Shown one piece after another: positions 1-8,876 of a stretch of DNA of 64,000 nucleotides. The stretch lies in assembly GCA_944390025.1 (NCBI GenBank), contig CALXOK010000001.1, positions 186,001 through 250,000 of the forward strand, in the 5' to 3' direction. Source of the stretch: an uncultured Spirochaetales bacterium. Lineage in GTDB: Bacteria > Spirochaetota > Spirochaetia > Sphaerochaetales > Sphaerochaetaceae. A program made the translations under genes and the position numbers. The notes under the pieces were generated by a model. That model was not told the origin of the DNA. It ran no database searches and saw only the letters and a list, made by a program, of their open reading frames with translations. The stretch's first letter is position 1; each line of letters begins with the position of its first letter.

Positions 1-525
1 TATTCTCCAAAGATGATAAATAAGAATAATAGAAAAAATTGTATATAATCTATATTCTGTCAACTAGACTATATTTCATGCTAAAAAACTGACTGTTTAA
101 GAGCATAAAATGCATAAGTGAAGGAAATATGGGTTAAAGCAAGGTTGAACACTTTTTTGAGCTGTTTTTTATAAATTTAAACTTAACTTTACTTGTTTAA
201 TCAAGTTTTATGTATATAAATATAACTTAACAGTTAAATTAATGTTTTATTAACTCAATTTCCTATATTTCTTTACGTAATGTTTTAATTATATTATTTT
301 TAAGTTTTATAAACAGATTTTATCATGTTTTAATTACGTTATGTTTTATTTATATTTATTGTCATATTTTCTTTAAAAAGTATTAATAATAAAATTTTAT
401 TTACTATATTTTTAAAGAAGCTTAACTTTCTAAATTTAATATATATAACTTTATATTTCTTGTAATTTTTCTTTACATTACTATTTCTCTTAATAATTTC
501 AACTGGATTCATTTTTTTGCTTTGC
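1..525. other. AT-rich intergenic region without a supported gene
   Basis: This stretch is far more AT-rich than the coding DNA that follows and holds no convincing gene. It contains several near-identical ATGTTTTA-type repeats (separate entry) and ends at the mazG promoter. A 73-codon reverse frame at 339-560 is Lys/Ile/Asn-rich low-complexity translation lying across that promoter, so I do not call it. The region could be a regulatory spacer, decayed DNA or the edge of an acquired segment. Confidence 0.7.
242..354. repeat. Cluster of ATGTTTTA-type direct repeats
   Basis: Four copies of ATGTTTTAWTWA-like sequence begin at 242, 280, 325 and 341. The longest repeated unit is 21 bp, at 273-293 and 334-354. 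Both copies begin TTACGT, are identical except at two positions, and start 61 bp apart. They lie about 210 bp upstream of mazG. AT-rich DNA produces chance repeats, but the GC-containing TTACGT core makes this pair less trivial. Confidence 0.5.
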
Positions 526-554
526 TTGATTCCCCTACCCCATGTGCATATAAT
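526..554 (+). promoter_or_regulatory. Predicted sigma-70 promoter of mazG
   Basis: TTGATT (526-531), a 17-nt spacer and a perfect TATAAT (549-554). The expected transcription start is about 561, only 1-2 nt before the mazG ATG at 563. There is no Shine-Dalgarno, so the mRNA should be leaderless. Confidence 0.65.
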
Positions 555-562
555 CAGCATTT

Positions 563-1375
563 ATGATTGAATACCAGTTCAAGGAAGCGGAAGATACAAC
601 TTCAGCTTTTCACAATCTTTATGAAATTATTTCTCTTCTCAGGAGTGAGAACGGATGTCCTTATGACAGAGCCCAGACAGAGAAGTCCAGTCTTGGAAAT
701 CTAATTGATGAAGCTTATGAATATCTTGAAGCACTGAACAAAGAAGACACTGATTTGTGCAAGGAAGAGCTTGGTGATGTTCTTCTGAATGTATTCTCAA
801 TCCTGCAGATACATGAAGACAAGAATGATTTCACTTCAGTTGATGTTCTTAACGATGTATGCAGAAAACTGATTCGTCGTCATCCTCATGTTTTCTCCAC
901 AGACAAAGCAAATACAGCCGAAGAAGGTCTTGATTTATGGAACAAGGCAAAGGAGAAAGAAGGAAGAGATAATTCAATCAAAGCTGTCCTTGAACATATC
1001 CCTTCAGCTATGCCCCCTCTTGAGAAAAGCTATGAAATTCAGAAGAAACTCGGCAAAATCGGTTTTGAATGGACAAACGTTGACGATGTCATCGACAAGG
1101 TCTATGAGGAGCTTGATGAAGTCAAGGAAGCAATTCATGAAGATAACAGCGACCATATAGAAGATGAGCTTGGAGATCTTTTCCTAACAATTGTTAACCT
1201 TGCCCGTTATGTGAAAGTACGTCCGGATCAGGCGCTTGAAAGAGCAAACTACAAGATTACATCCAGGTTTGTTAAACTCTATAATCTTGCTTCTGAGAGG
1301 AATATTCCTGTTGATAAAGAGCACCTTGATGAGCTTGACAAGCTCTGGGATGAAGTTAAGAAAACAGAAAACTGA
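563..1375 (+). CDS. mazG: Nucleoside triphosphate pyrophosphohydrolase MazG
   Basis: All-alpha NTP pyrophosphohydrolase that hydrolyses (d)NTPs to NMP and pyrophosphate, cleaning the nucleotide pool. The 270 residues carry two MazG repeats, each with the Mg-binding EExxE...ExxD pattern: around residues 48-73 (EAYEYLEA then EELGD) and around residues 180-205 (YEELDEVKEA then EDELGD). The length is normal for the two-domain form. The start is the ATG 8 nt after a TATAAT box, without a ribosome-binding site. It is a single gene whose stop abuts the stop of the converging lipoprotein gene at 1376. Confidence 0.93.
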   Translation: MIEYQFKEAEDTTSAFHNLYEIISLLRSENGCPYDRAQTEKSSLGNLIDEAYEYLEALNKEDTDLCKEELGDVLLNVFSILQIHEDKNDFTSVDVLNDVCRKLIRRHPHVFSTDKANTAEEGLDLWNKAKEKEGRDNSIKAVLEHIPSAMPPLEKSYEIQKKLGKIGFEWTNVDDVIDKVYEELDEVKEAIHEDNSDHIEDELGDLFLTIVNLARYVKVRPDQALERANYKITSRFVKLYNLASERNIPVDKEHLDELDKLWDEVKKTEN

Positions 1376-2164
1376 TTACAGGGAATAGAGGCGCTGCTCT
1401 ACAATATCTGGTAGCGCACGGTAAGCAAGTGAATAATATGATTTTGCCTTCTCTTTCTGGCCCATCTGGGCATAGATGTCACCGATAAGTATTGAGAGCA
1501 CATTATCGCTTTCACGCCAGATTGAAAGCGCAAGATTAAGAATGAGGCTCCCTTCATTCCTGCTGATCAGAAGACTGCAGGCGGTCTTTACAGAATTATC
1601 GAAATCATCACTCCTGCCCTCCTCACTGAGCCAGGACTCAAGATTCGAAACAATCAGAGTTGATGATGAGCGGGCATTCAAAGTGATGACTGCCGCCTGA
1701 CGGCCAGAAATTTCTTCCCTGAAAACGTTGTATAGAGCTGAAGCCTCATCCTTTAAATCATTCTTCATCAGGACTGAGTAGTATACAAGCTGGTCTCTGA
1801 GCAGAACTCCGGAATGAGAGCAGATAAGGCCACCTGCTTTAAGCCTCACAGCCGGGTCGCTCGAATAATAAAGCAGAATTCTCAACGCATCGTCAGTTCT
1901 TTCTTCATTACTGCTGTTGTACATTGCGTAATAAAGAAGAGCAGCATCCCCTGCTTCTGAATATTGCTGAAGATTGTAGTGACACAGCATCTTGTAATAG
2001 AGAGCATCATCCGAAAGCGATTCTTCTATTGCGCTGTCAGTCTCTTTAAGAAGCTCTTCGTAATTTCCTGACTGATAAAGCTGAAGATAATTCTTTTCTT
2101 CGTTGCATGAAGGAAAAAGAAAAAGGAAGGAAGCCAGAATCAGGAAAAAAGAAAATTTCTTCAT
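1376..2164 (-). CDS. Predicted lipoprotein with TPR-like helical repeats
   Basis: The 262-residue product starts with a charged MKK, a hydrophobic stretch and the lipobox LFPSC (Cys about residue 20), so it should be a lipidated envelope protein. The remainder is helical with Tyr-rich repeats. The end, containing GDIYAQMGQKEKAKSYYSLA, is a typical TPR helix pair, and an earlier repeat has YYKMLCHYNLQQYSEAGDAA. TPR lipoproteins usually scaffold envelope complexes; no specific function can be assigned. It lies downstream of rnpB on the same strand and converges on mazG. Confidence 0.75.
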   Translation of the reverse strand: MKKFSFFLILASFLFLFPSCNEEKNYLQLYQSGNYEELLKETDSAIEESLSDDALYYKMLCHYNLQQYSEAGDAALLYYAMYNSSNEERTDDALRILLYYSSDPAVRLKAGGLICSHSGVLLRDQLVYYSVLMKNDLKDEASALYNVFREEISGRQAAVITLNARSSSTLIVSNLESWLSEEGRSDDFDNSVKTACSLLISRNEGSLILNLALSIWRESDNVLSILIGDIYAQMGQKEKAKSYYSLAYRALPDIVEQRLYSL

Positions 2165-2191
2165 TCAAAAGCTCCTTCCTAAAATATTATA

Positions 2192-2527
2192 ACCGGTCAG
2201 CAATAAGCCGGGTTCTGTATAACGACAATCATCTATCCAGGCCAGGAGTTACCCCCTGGCTCAAGCGGCCTACCCGCAGGGTATAGTCCAAGGCAAGACA
2301 CCCTGCTGCTTGGCCTTGCACCTGATGAGGTTTACACTGCCGGCTCTGTCACCAGAACCGCGGTGAGCTCTTACCTCGCCTTTTCACCCTTACCGCGTAA
2401 CGCGGCGGTATGTTTTCTGCTGCACTGTCTGTTGCATTACTGCACCTGGCTGTTAGCCAGCATCATGCCTTGAGGTGCCCGGACTTTCCTCTTCATGATA
2501 CATGAAGCGATTGTCTAGCTGACCGGA
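2192..2527 (-). ncRNA. rnpB: RNase P RNA (class A)
   Basis: Catalytic RNA of ribonuclease P, which removes tRNA 5' leaders. Read on the minus strand, the ends pair as helix P1: CCGGTCAG at 2526-2519 and CTGACCGG at 2200-2193. Conserved blocks are visible: GAGGAAAGTCCGGGC near the 5' end, GGTGAAAAGGCGAGGTAAGAG in the middle, and ACAGAACCCGGCTTA before the 3' strand of P1. The length, about 336 nt, is slightly short for class A. It begins about 5 nt after the zinc-ribbon gene stop, so it may be processed from that operon. Confidence 0.95.
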
Positions 2528-2532
2528 AGAAA

Positions 2533-3354
2533 TCAGATGTTGTCGAAGTCATCATCGCTGAGAGCGTCAGCAAAGAAGTCTTCCTGAGCCTCCTGCTCGA
2601 AGTCACTGAGGTCGATTGTCTCCTCATCCTCCTGATAGTACAGTATACGTGAGCAATACGGGCAGTATTCTGTCACATTGGTGCCGCGGCGGACATCATT
2701 GACAAACTGCATCGGAAGAATCATATGACAGCCTGAACAAACCTGACCCTGAACAATAGGAGTGATTCCAAGGCCGTTCTTGTTTTTCACAATCTTGGAG
2801 AACTTGGCGTAAATCTCATCAGAAACACCTTCTTTCCTGATGTCATCGCACTGGCTCTCAAGACTAGCGATTGCAGCCTTTTTCTCTTCAAGAATGCCGT
2901 CAATCTTGGCTTTTTCCTCTTCGACTTCATTCTTCAGATGCTCACAGACTTCACCCTGTGCAGTAAGCTGCTCGCTGAGATCGTTGACAAGTGCATTGGA
3001 AGCAGTCCTTGCCTTGAGAAGGGCATTCTCAACGACGCGGGCCTCATCAATCTGCTTTGTGATGGCTTCATACTCTCTCTGTAGTGTGATCTTCTCGACC
3101 ATCTTCTCAGCATCAGTCCTGGCCTTGACAGCATCATCATATCTGATGGAATTGCTGGTGGCATCCTGCTTTGCCTTGGTATAGTCATCATTAAGGGCAA
3201 TATACTTCTGGTTGGCTTCAGCAAGCCTGGCTTCTTTCTCCTTAAGCGCTGCCGGAAGAGTCTCAATCTCCTCTTCAAGCCTGAACTTTTCCCTCAGTAT
3301 GTCCTGTAGTTGCAGCAGAAGTTTGTGTGTCTGCTGTAATTCGTGCTCAGCCAT
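2533..3354 (-). CDS. Coiled-coil protein with C4-type zinc ribbon
   Basis: Residues 10-180 are a long charged alpha-helical coiled coil. Residues 205-240 form a zinc ribbon with CSGC and, about 23 residues later, CPYC. The C-terminus is very acidic. The architecture is that of the widespread bacterial C4-type zinc-ribbon family (CT398/HP0958-like). Members have been linked to flagellar mRNA/RpoN handling or nucleic-acid binding, but the role here is unknown. AGGAGATAGAA precedes the ATG, supporting the start. It follows rpoD in the same direction with a 20-nt gap and is immediately followed by rnpB. Confidence 0.85.
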   Translation of the reverse strand: MAEHELQQTHKLLLQLQDILREKFRLEEEIETLPAALKEKEARLAEANQKYIALNDDYTKAKQDATSNSIRYDDAVKARTDAEKMVEKITLQREYEAITKQIDEARVVENALLKARTASNALVNDLSEQLTAQGEVCEHLKNEVEEEKAKIDGILEEKKAAIASLESQCDDIRKEGVSDEIYAKFSKIVKNKNGLGITPIVQGQVCSGCHMILPMQFVNDVRRGTNVTEYCPYCSRILYYQEDEETIDLSDFEQEAQEDFFADALSDDDFDNI

Positions 3355-3374
3355 TTCTATCTCCTGTTAATATT

Positions 3375-5810
3375 TTATACATAATCCTTGAGCTTTCTGC
3401 TTCTCTTCGGATGTCTAAGCCTTCTCAAAGCCTTTGCTTCAATCTGCCTGATTCTCTCACGGGTGACGTCAAAATACAAGCCCACCTCTTCAAGAGTCAG
3501 CGGATAGCCGTCATCAAGGCCGAAACGCATTCTGAGAACTTCCTGCTCTCTTGGAGGAAGTGTTGTCAGAACCTCACCAATCTGCTCCTTAAGAAGCACA
3601 TATGCAGTCTGTGTCGCCGGATTCTCGACGTCCTTGTCCTCGATGAAATCGGACAGCAGGCTGTCCTCTTCCTCTCCGACAGGGGTCTCAAGGGAAATCG
3701 GTTCACGAGAAACGGACTTGACTGCCTTGACCTTCTTCTCATCCCAGCCAAGCTTTTCTGCAATCTCCTCATCGGTCGGCTCGCGTCCAAGCTGCTGAAG
3801 CAGGGTTCTTGACTCCCTGACAACCTTGTTGATCTGCTCAATCATATGGACAGGAACACGGATTGTCCTTGCCTGATCCGAGATGGAGCGGGTGATTGCC
3901 TGTCTGATCCACCAGGTCGCATAGGTCGAGAACTTGAATCCTTTTCTGTACTCAAACTTCTCAACAGCCTTGATAAGACCGATATTGCCTTCCTGAATGA
4001 GATCAAAGAAATGAAGTCCGCGGTTTGTATACTTCTTGGCAATAGAGACAACAAGACGCAGGTTAGCCTTTATGAGCCTGTCCTTGGCATCCTTCATCAT
4101 CTTCTGGCCTTCGCGGATTCTCTTGACATTGACAAGAATCTTGTCAGTACCGGAAAGAAGCACCTTGTCGGGATTCTCCGGATCCGGTCTGTCATCAAAT
4201 GACTCGAATTCATAACAGATCTGCTTGAGCTGTTTCTCTGTAATCTGCAGCGTCTTGATATCATCCTTAATCTCATCCGCACTGAGACCGAGCATATCCT
4301 CAATTGTCTTGGTCTTTGAACGGGTTGCAAGGTCACGACCGAGCTGCCTGAGCTCACGTGCCGTGTCATCAGAGGAAATGTGCAGCTTTTTTGTAAGATA
4401 AGCGGCCTTCTCGTTACATTCCCTGATTATGTCAGCAGCAGAAATGAAGCGGTCAGTAAGCTCGTCTATCTCCTCCTGCTCGATAATCACAGGATAGTAC
4501 CATATCGGAAGACGTGCACTGCTGTCTGAACTTCTGGATGCAGCATCAAGAACTGCCTGATAATCCTCATCCTTTTTCAGAGCCTCGAATGCTCCGCCTT
4601 CACTTGGAGCTTCCTCTTCACTATTAGTGGTGACCTCTTCAAGGGCTGCAAGCACAGAAGAATCATTCTTATCAGAAATATGGGAGCGGCTGACAATAAT
4701 CTGATTGCCATACGGCGTCCTGATCTTCACATATGACCTGAGAAGCTCGTCATCAACCTCCTTCGGATCCAGAGAAAGGAATTTTGCAAGCTCCTTCCTG
4801 TTTGAATCATTGAAGAAGACGATGTCATCGACATTCACTTCAAATCCGCCAAGATAGAGCGTCATGAGCTCATCCCTCATGCTGGTGAACTTCTCATCAG
4901 AGATGAGATCCTCACCGGTGAGGATTGCTCTCTGAATCTGCTCGTTATACTCCTTGAGCTGCTTTGAGCAGTCCTTAAGGGATTCCTTATAGCAGGCAGT
5001 ATAATGCTTCTGTTTAGAAAGAAGGCTCTTCAGTTCTTCAGGAGAGATAGAATCATCCTCTTCATCAACACGTGTGGCAAGCTGATTGCTTATACGTGTG
5101 AAAAGCGAGATCAGCAGACCGCTTTTACGGATAACTGAACGGATGACCTCATCACCGGCTTCCATCTGCTTTGAAAGCGTGACTTCCTGAGCCGCATCCA
5201 GAAGATTCTCCTTTCCGATTTCCTTAAGATAGAGCCTGATTGGATCATCTCCGGAGGACTCCAGCTTGTCGCTTCCAAGGATTGTGTGGCTCTTCACATC
5301 ATGATCATGGCTCTCGCTTATCTGGACAAGGTCAACAAAATGCTCTCCAGATCCGATATGCTCATCATCAGGATTCGTCCATGAACTGAGAGACGGAGCG
5401 TCATTGTCAACATCTTCAGTCTCATCATAATCCTCATCTTCCTCGTCTTCATCTTCCTCGCTGTCGGATTCATCAGAAGATGCGGAAGTCAGGTCAAAAT
5501 CGGTTTCCTCATCGGAAATTTCCTCATCATCGACATCATCAGGATAATCAAGGTTCTCTTCCTCAAGCTCCTCTTCAGTCATATTCTCGACATCTGGTTC
5601 TTCACTTGAGATAGCTTCTTTAGCATCCTCGTGGTATTCAATTCCGTTATCGCTGAGATCATTGACAAGATCCTCAAATGCAGAAGAATCATCGCCAATG
5701 CCTTCACGCTCCAGAAGCGCCATGACATCCTGTCTGAGGACATAGCCGCCGTTATCAAAACACTTTCTCGATAATTCCTTGATGAATTGAGTCTTCTGTT
5801 CTTCAGTCAT
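3375..5810 (-). CDS. rpoD: Primary sigma factor RpoD with long acidic N-terminal insert
   Basis: Housekeeping sigma-70 that directs RNA polymerase to promoters. Counting from the ATG at 5810, residues 1-60 resemble region 1.1 and about 70-150 are dominated by Asp/Glu runs. Region 1.2 ([12 protein letters not shown]) follows near 190. A large non-conserved region runs to about 585. Then come regions 2 ([32 protein letters not shown]), 3 and 4 ([31 protein letters not shown]). At about 811 residues it is some 200 longer than E. coli RpoD. An in-frame TTG at 5822 sits directly on the AGGGAAGG motif, so the ATG at 5810 is preferred. It lies 3' of dnaG in the classic pair. Confidence 0.97.
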   Translation of the reverse strand: MTEEQKTQFIKELSRKCFDNGGYVLRQDVMALLEREGIGDDSSAFEDLVNDLSDNGIEYHEDAKEAISSEEPDVENMTEEELEEENLDYPDDVDDEEISDEETDFDLTSASSDESDSEEDEDEEDEDYDETEDVDNDAPSLSSWTNPDDEHIGSGEHFVDLVQISESHDHDVKSHTILGSDKLESSGDDPIRLYLKEIGKENLLDAAQEVTLSKQMEAGDEVIRSVIRKSGLLISLFTRISNQLATRVDEEDDSISPEELKSLLSKQKHYTACYKESLKDCSKQLKEYNEQIQRAILTGEDLISDEKFTSMRDELMTLYLGGFEVNVDDIVFFNDSNRKELAKFLSLDPKEVDDELLRSYVKIRTPYGNQIIVSRSHISDKNDSSVLAALEEVTTNSEEEAPSEGGAFEALKKDEDYQAVLDAASRSSDSSARLPIWYYPVIIEQEEIDELTDRFISAADIIRECNEKAAYLTKKLHISSDDTARELRQLGRDLATRSKTKTIEDMLGLSADEIKDDIKTLQITEKQLKQICYEFESFDDRPDPENPDKVLLSGTDKILVNVKRIREGQKMMKDAKDRLIKANLRLVVSIAKKYTNRGLHFFDLIQEGNIGLIKAVEKFEYRKGFKFSTYATWWIRQAITRSISDQARTIRVPVHMIEQINKVVRESRTLLQQLGREPTDEEIAEKLGWDEKKVKAVKSVSREPISLETPVGEEEDSLLSDFIEDKDVENPATQTAYVLLKEQIGEVLTTLPPREQEVLRMRFGLDDGYPLTLEEVGLYFDVTRERIRQIEAKALRRLRHPKRSRKLKDYV

Positions 5811-5828
5811 CAATAGTGTCAACCTTCC

Positions 5829-7646
5829 CTAAACATTCTGAAGCTTCTCACTCAGGAGCCTGATTTCCGAATCAATGCTCACCTTCTCGTTAAGCAGCTC
5901 CTTAAGCTCTTCTTCAGTGAAACCTTCAGCCTCAGCCTGTCTGATCTGCATCAGGATAAGCCTTCTGTTCTCCTCTTTCTTTCTCAGTGCGATACGGTCA
6001 AGAATCTCATTTATAACCTCTTCAGGTCTTTCCACTCTGAACTCCGGAAGCTCAAAACTCGTGGCGACATCATTTCTGACCTGATCGTCCGCAATGAGTG
6101 AAAGAAAAATCTCATCGGTCTTACCTTCACCTTCCCTTCTCACGCTTTCCAGGGCAAGGTAGATAATCTGAGCCTCTTTGTCTTTCAGGTCGCCAAACCT
6201 GAAAGCCTTCGTGTAGGACGCAAAAAGATTCCTGTGATTTGCAAACATGAGCATCATGTACAAATCGGGGGAAATGCTTGAAATGCGCAAAGGAGCAAAA
6301 TGTTTTTTTCCTTCCTCGTCAGTACGCTGGGCAGGACGGTATCCCTCCTGTCTGAGCGACTGGGCAAGATCAGAAGTAATCTGCACCTCTCCTACACCGG
6401 TCAGTTCAGCTGTCTGCCTGATATAAGCATCCCTCTCAACAGCACTCGTGGTGGCATTGAGAAAGGGTGTCAGATATGAGACAAACTCAGCCTTCCCTTT
6501 TGGCGTTCTAGTATTATATAAATATAAAGCCCTTGTTACAAGATATTTAAATGCATCTGTTGAAACAGATAATGTGTTTTTAAGGGCTTGAGGGCCTTCT
6601 TTTTCAAGATACTCGGATGCATCCTTGTATCGGTCAAGGGTGAGCACATGGCTCTCAATTCCCTTTTCCTGCAGCATTGTTATTGCCTTGACAGTGGCAT
6701 CACTTCCTGCCTTGTCAGTATCGAAGAGCAGATCGACCCGGTCTGCATAACGCGCAATAAGGCTTGCCTGCTCACTTGTGAACGCTGTTCCGAAGGGCGC
6801 TACAGCACAGGTGATACCGGCCTGATGCAGGCTTATCGCATCGAAGTTTCCCTCACATACAATGGCCCGGTGTTCCGTCCTGATTGTCTCAAGAGCCTCG
6901 TAAAAGCCGTACAGATTATGCTTTTTCGAGTAGACACTGGTCTCAGGTGTGTTTATATATTTTGGCGTGTCGTCACGGAAAGTAAGATCTCTTGCACCGA
7001 ATGCGATGACACGGCCCTGCCAGTTCTTTACCGGGAACATCAGCCTGTTGCAGAAAAGAGGATAAGGAAAGCTCTTCTTGCTGAAAAAGCCGGATTCCTG
7101 AAGGAATTCATCACTGTAGCCTTGTTTCTTTAAGTGACTGTAAAGCCATTTCGGATCACGAGGGGCATAACCCAGATTGAATTTCTCCACAGTGTCCTGT
7201 GTGATTTTCCTTCTGGCAATATAGTCACGTGCATCCTGAGCTTCCTGCCCTGTCATGAGAAAATCATGGAATGTTTTCGCCATCTCCTCATTGAGTGCGA
7301 AAAGACTGTTCTTTATTTCCTTCTTCTTGACATCAAGCTCAGTTTCATTCTCAAGCACGACACAGGCACGTGAGGCAAGGGTCCTTACAGCTTCGGGAAA
7401 AGTTACCTTGTCCATTTTCATGACAAAATCGAACATGCTTCCATGTTCCTGACAGGCAAAGCAGTAAAAGCTTCCTCTCTCAAGGTTCAGCTTGCAGCTT
7501 GGCGTTCTTTCGTTTCCGCCTCCGTGAAAAGGACAGCGGATCCAGAAGCCGTTGTTGCGCTGGAGAACCTGAGTATAAGAAGAAACGACATCAACTATGG
7601 ATAGTTTTGATTTAATTTCTTCAATTGTCCTGTCTGAAAATGCCAA
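5829..7646 (-). CDS. dnaG: DNA primase
   Basis: Synthesises RNA primers for DNA replication. The N-terminal zinc-binding domain shows CPFH at about residue 39 and CFAC at about 62 (CHC2 type). The Toprim core follows, with EGNFDAISLHQAG (about 265-277) and the metal-binding acidic LLFDTDKAGSDA. A C-terminal helicase-interaction region completes the 605 residues, a normal length. The start is TTG at 7646, with GGGG about 7 nt upstream. The dnaG-rpoD order is conserved across bacteria. Confidence 0.97.
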   Translation of the reverse strand: MAFSDRTIEEIKSKLSIVDVVSSYTQVLQRNNGFWIRCPFHGGGNERTPSCKLNLERGSFYCFACQEHGSMFDFVMKMDKVTFPEAVRTLASRACVVLENETELDVKKKEIKNSLFALNEEMAKTFHDFLMTGQEAQDARDYIARRKITQDTVEKFNLGYAPRDPKWLYSHLKKQGYSDEFLQESGFFSKKSFPYPLFCNRLMFPVKNWQGRVIAFGARDLTFRDDTPKYINTPETSVYSKKHNLYGFYEALETIRTEHRAIVCEGNFDAISLHQAGITCAVAPFGTAFTSEQASLIARYADRVDLLFDTDKAGSDATVKAITMLQEKGIESHVLTLDRYKDASEYLEKEGPQALKNTLSVSTDAFKYLVTRALYLYNTRTPKGKAEFVSYLTPFLNATTSAVERDAYIRQTAELTGVGEVQITSDLAQSLRQEGYRPAQRTDEEGKKHFAPLRISSISPDLYMMLMFANHRNLFASYTKAFRFGDLKDKEAQIIYLALESVRREGEGKTDEIFLSLIADDQVRNDVATSFELPEFRVERPEEVINEILDRIALRKKEENRRLILMQIRQAEAEGFTEEELKELLNEKVSIDSEIRLLSEKLQNV

Positions 7647-7666
7647 CTCTTAACCCCACGAGTTTA

Positions 7667-7695
7667 AAAATAGTCTTAAAGACTTTGAAAAGCAA
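7667..7695 (-). promoter_or_regulatory. Predicted promoter of the dnaG-rpoD operon
   Basis: On the minus strand TTGCTT (7695-7690), a 17-nt spacer and TATTTT (7672-7667). The start would be near 7660, giving a 14-nt leader to the TTG start of dnaG. Confidence 0.45.
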
Positions 7696-7699
7696 CAAG

Positions 7700-8140
7700 T
7701 TATTTGACAATGGTCACAAGTTTGTCCACAAGGGTGTCCTTCACCATCTTCCTGATTTCACTCTCGCTGTAAAGCCTGCCTTCACCTATTCCCGGACAGT
7801 TCGCTTTCTCGGCTTCAAGAAGAGCCCTGTCAGAAAACAGATATGGCCAGAATGGATAAGTCCTGCACTGCAGTGGCCTTACGGGATATATCCCGCACCT
7901 GCCGTCTTTACCGAGGAACTCACAGCTCAAATCATCCCTTTCGAGAAGAGAAAGCTGGTAATACGTCCCCATATCAACACGCCGGGTATGACGTTCAAGA
8001 AAGTCTTCCTCACTGATTGAGAGAAAAGAGGGAATGTTTTTAAGGTCTTCGGCACTGAGAAAGACATATCCGGCTTCTGAACTGCAGCAGTGAGCACAGC
8101 CCTTGCATGTGAAACAGACACCTTTTGAATACCAGGCCAT
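7700..8140 (-). CDS. YkgJ-family cysteine cluster protein
   Basis: The 146-residue protein has a CxxCxxCC cluster at its N-terminus (CFTCKGCAHCC, about residues 9-19). Further cysteines follow in CEFLGKDGRCGIYPVRPLQCRTYPFWP. This is the UPF0153/YkgJ pattern, a putative metal-binding fold whose biochemical role is not established. GGGGATTGAT precedes the ATG. It is upstream of dnaG on the same strand, separated by the dnaG promoter. Confidence 0.88.
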   Translation of the reverse strand: MAWYSKGVCFTCKGCAHCCSSEAGYVFLSAEDLKNIPSFLSISEEDFLERHTRRVDMGTYYQLSLLERDDLSCEFLGKDGRCGIYPVRPLQCRTYPFWPYLFSDRALLEAEKANCPGIGEGRLYSESEIRKMVKDTLVDKLVTIVK

Positions 8141-8159
8141 ATCAATCCCCCTGAGACTG

Positions 8160-8193
8160 AAAAAGGTCCCGACCTTTCGGTTGAGACCTTTTT
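8160..8193 (-). terminator. Intrinsic terminator after tRNA-Tyr
   Basis: The segment is bounded by AAAAAGGTC and GACCTTTTT, with a GAAA-capped inner stem when read on the minus strand. It begins 3 nt after the tRNA end. The A and T runs on both sides mean it could work in both directions. Confidence 0.7.
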
Positions 8194-8195
8194 AC

Positions 8196-8277
8196 TGGAG
8201 AGAGAAGGATTCGGACCTTCGAAGGCTTAGCCAACAGATTTACAGTCTGCCCCCTTTGACCGCTCGGGAACCTCTCC
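8196..8277 (-). tRNA. tRNA-Tyr (anticodon GTA)
   Basis: An 82-nt class II tRNA on the minus strand. The acceptor GGAGAGG pairs with TCTCTCC (one G-U). The anticodon stem GCAGA/TCTGT encloses the loop CTGTAAA, giving GTA. A long variable arm follows, and the T-loop is GTCCGAATC-like. CCA is not encoded. Confidence 0.95.
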
Positions 8278-8291
8278 AATCAACGTACGTT

Positions 8292-8321
8292 AAATTAGCA
8301 GAAATCACAGATTTTAGTCAA
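8292..8321 (-). promoter_or_regulatory. Predicted promoter of tRNA-Tyr
   Basis: TTGACT (8321-8316), an 18-nt spacer and TAATTT (8297-8292) on the minus strand. The expected start is about 8285, 8 nt before the tRNA 5' end. Confidence 0.55.
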
Positions 8322-8378
8322 CATGAAATTGAAGATAAATCTGATTAATTTTCCATCTCTCTCCACAATAAGGAATTA

Positions 8379-8876
8379 TCAGTGCAGAACAGGCTTCTTC
8401 TTTCTCAGCAGTTCAGATACCTGAGGCGGAACAAGTGATGACACATCAGCACCGAATGCCGCCATTTCCTTTATCTGGCTTGATCGAAGCATGAAATAGT
8501 TAGGATCAGTCGGCATGAAAAGGACTTCCAGGTCATTCATCATCTGCTTGTTTGTCATCGCAAGTTCGAATTCATATCCGAAATCTCCTACAGCCCTCAC
8601 GCCACGAATCATCACGCCCACAGAATACTCGCGTGCAAAGTTGACCATCAGGCCGTCATAGGAAACAACTTCAATATTAGGGCTGCCGGAGAAAATCTCC
8701 TTCAGAACCTCAACCCTTTCCTGGGCTGTGAAAAGGCAGTGTTTTGAGATGTTGTCAGCAACTACGACATAGAGCCTGTCATAAAGCCTGAGACAGCGCT
8801 CTATTATGTTGATATGTCCCATTGTAGGCGGGTCGAACGAACCCGGAAACATTGCAACATGAGTATTCACGCTCAT
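8379..8876 (-). CDS. coaD: Phosphopantetheine adenylyltransferase
   Basis: Transfers AMP from ATP to 4'-phosphopantetheine, the penultimate step of coenzyme A synthesis. The nucleotidyltransferase motif GSFDPPTMGH is at residues 12-21. The RSSQIKEMAAFGADVSSLVPP segment near residue 133 carries the family's second signature. The 165 residues match the family length. Its ATG overlaps the stop of the upstream gene (ATGA at 8876-8873), indicating translational coupling. Confidence 0.97.
   Translation of the reverse strand: MSVNTHVAMFPGSFDPPTMGHINIIERCLRLYDRLYVVVADNISKHCLFTAQERVEVLKEIFSGSPNIEVVSYDGLMVNFAREYSVGVMIRGVRAVGDFGYEFELAMTNKQMMNDLEVLFMPTDPNYFMLRSSQIKEMAAFGADVSSLVPPQVSELLRKKKPVLH

Noticed and set aside
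339-560. 73-codon minus-strand frame in the left AT-rich region
   Set aside because: The translation is Lys/Ile/Asn low complexity, the frame covers the mazG promoter, and it has no ribosome-binding site.
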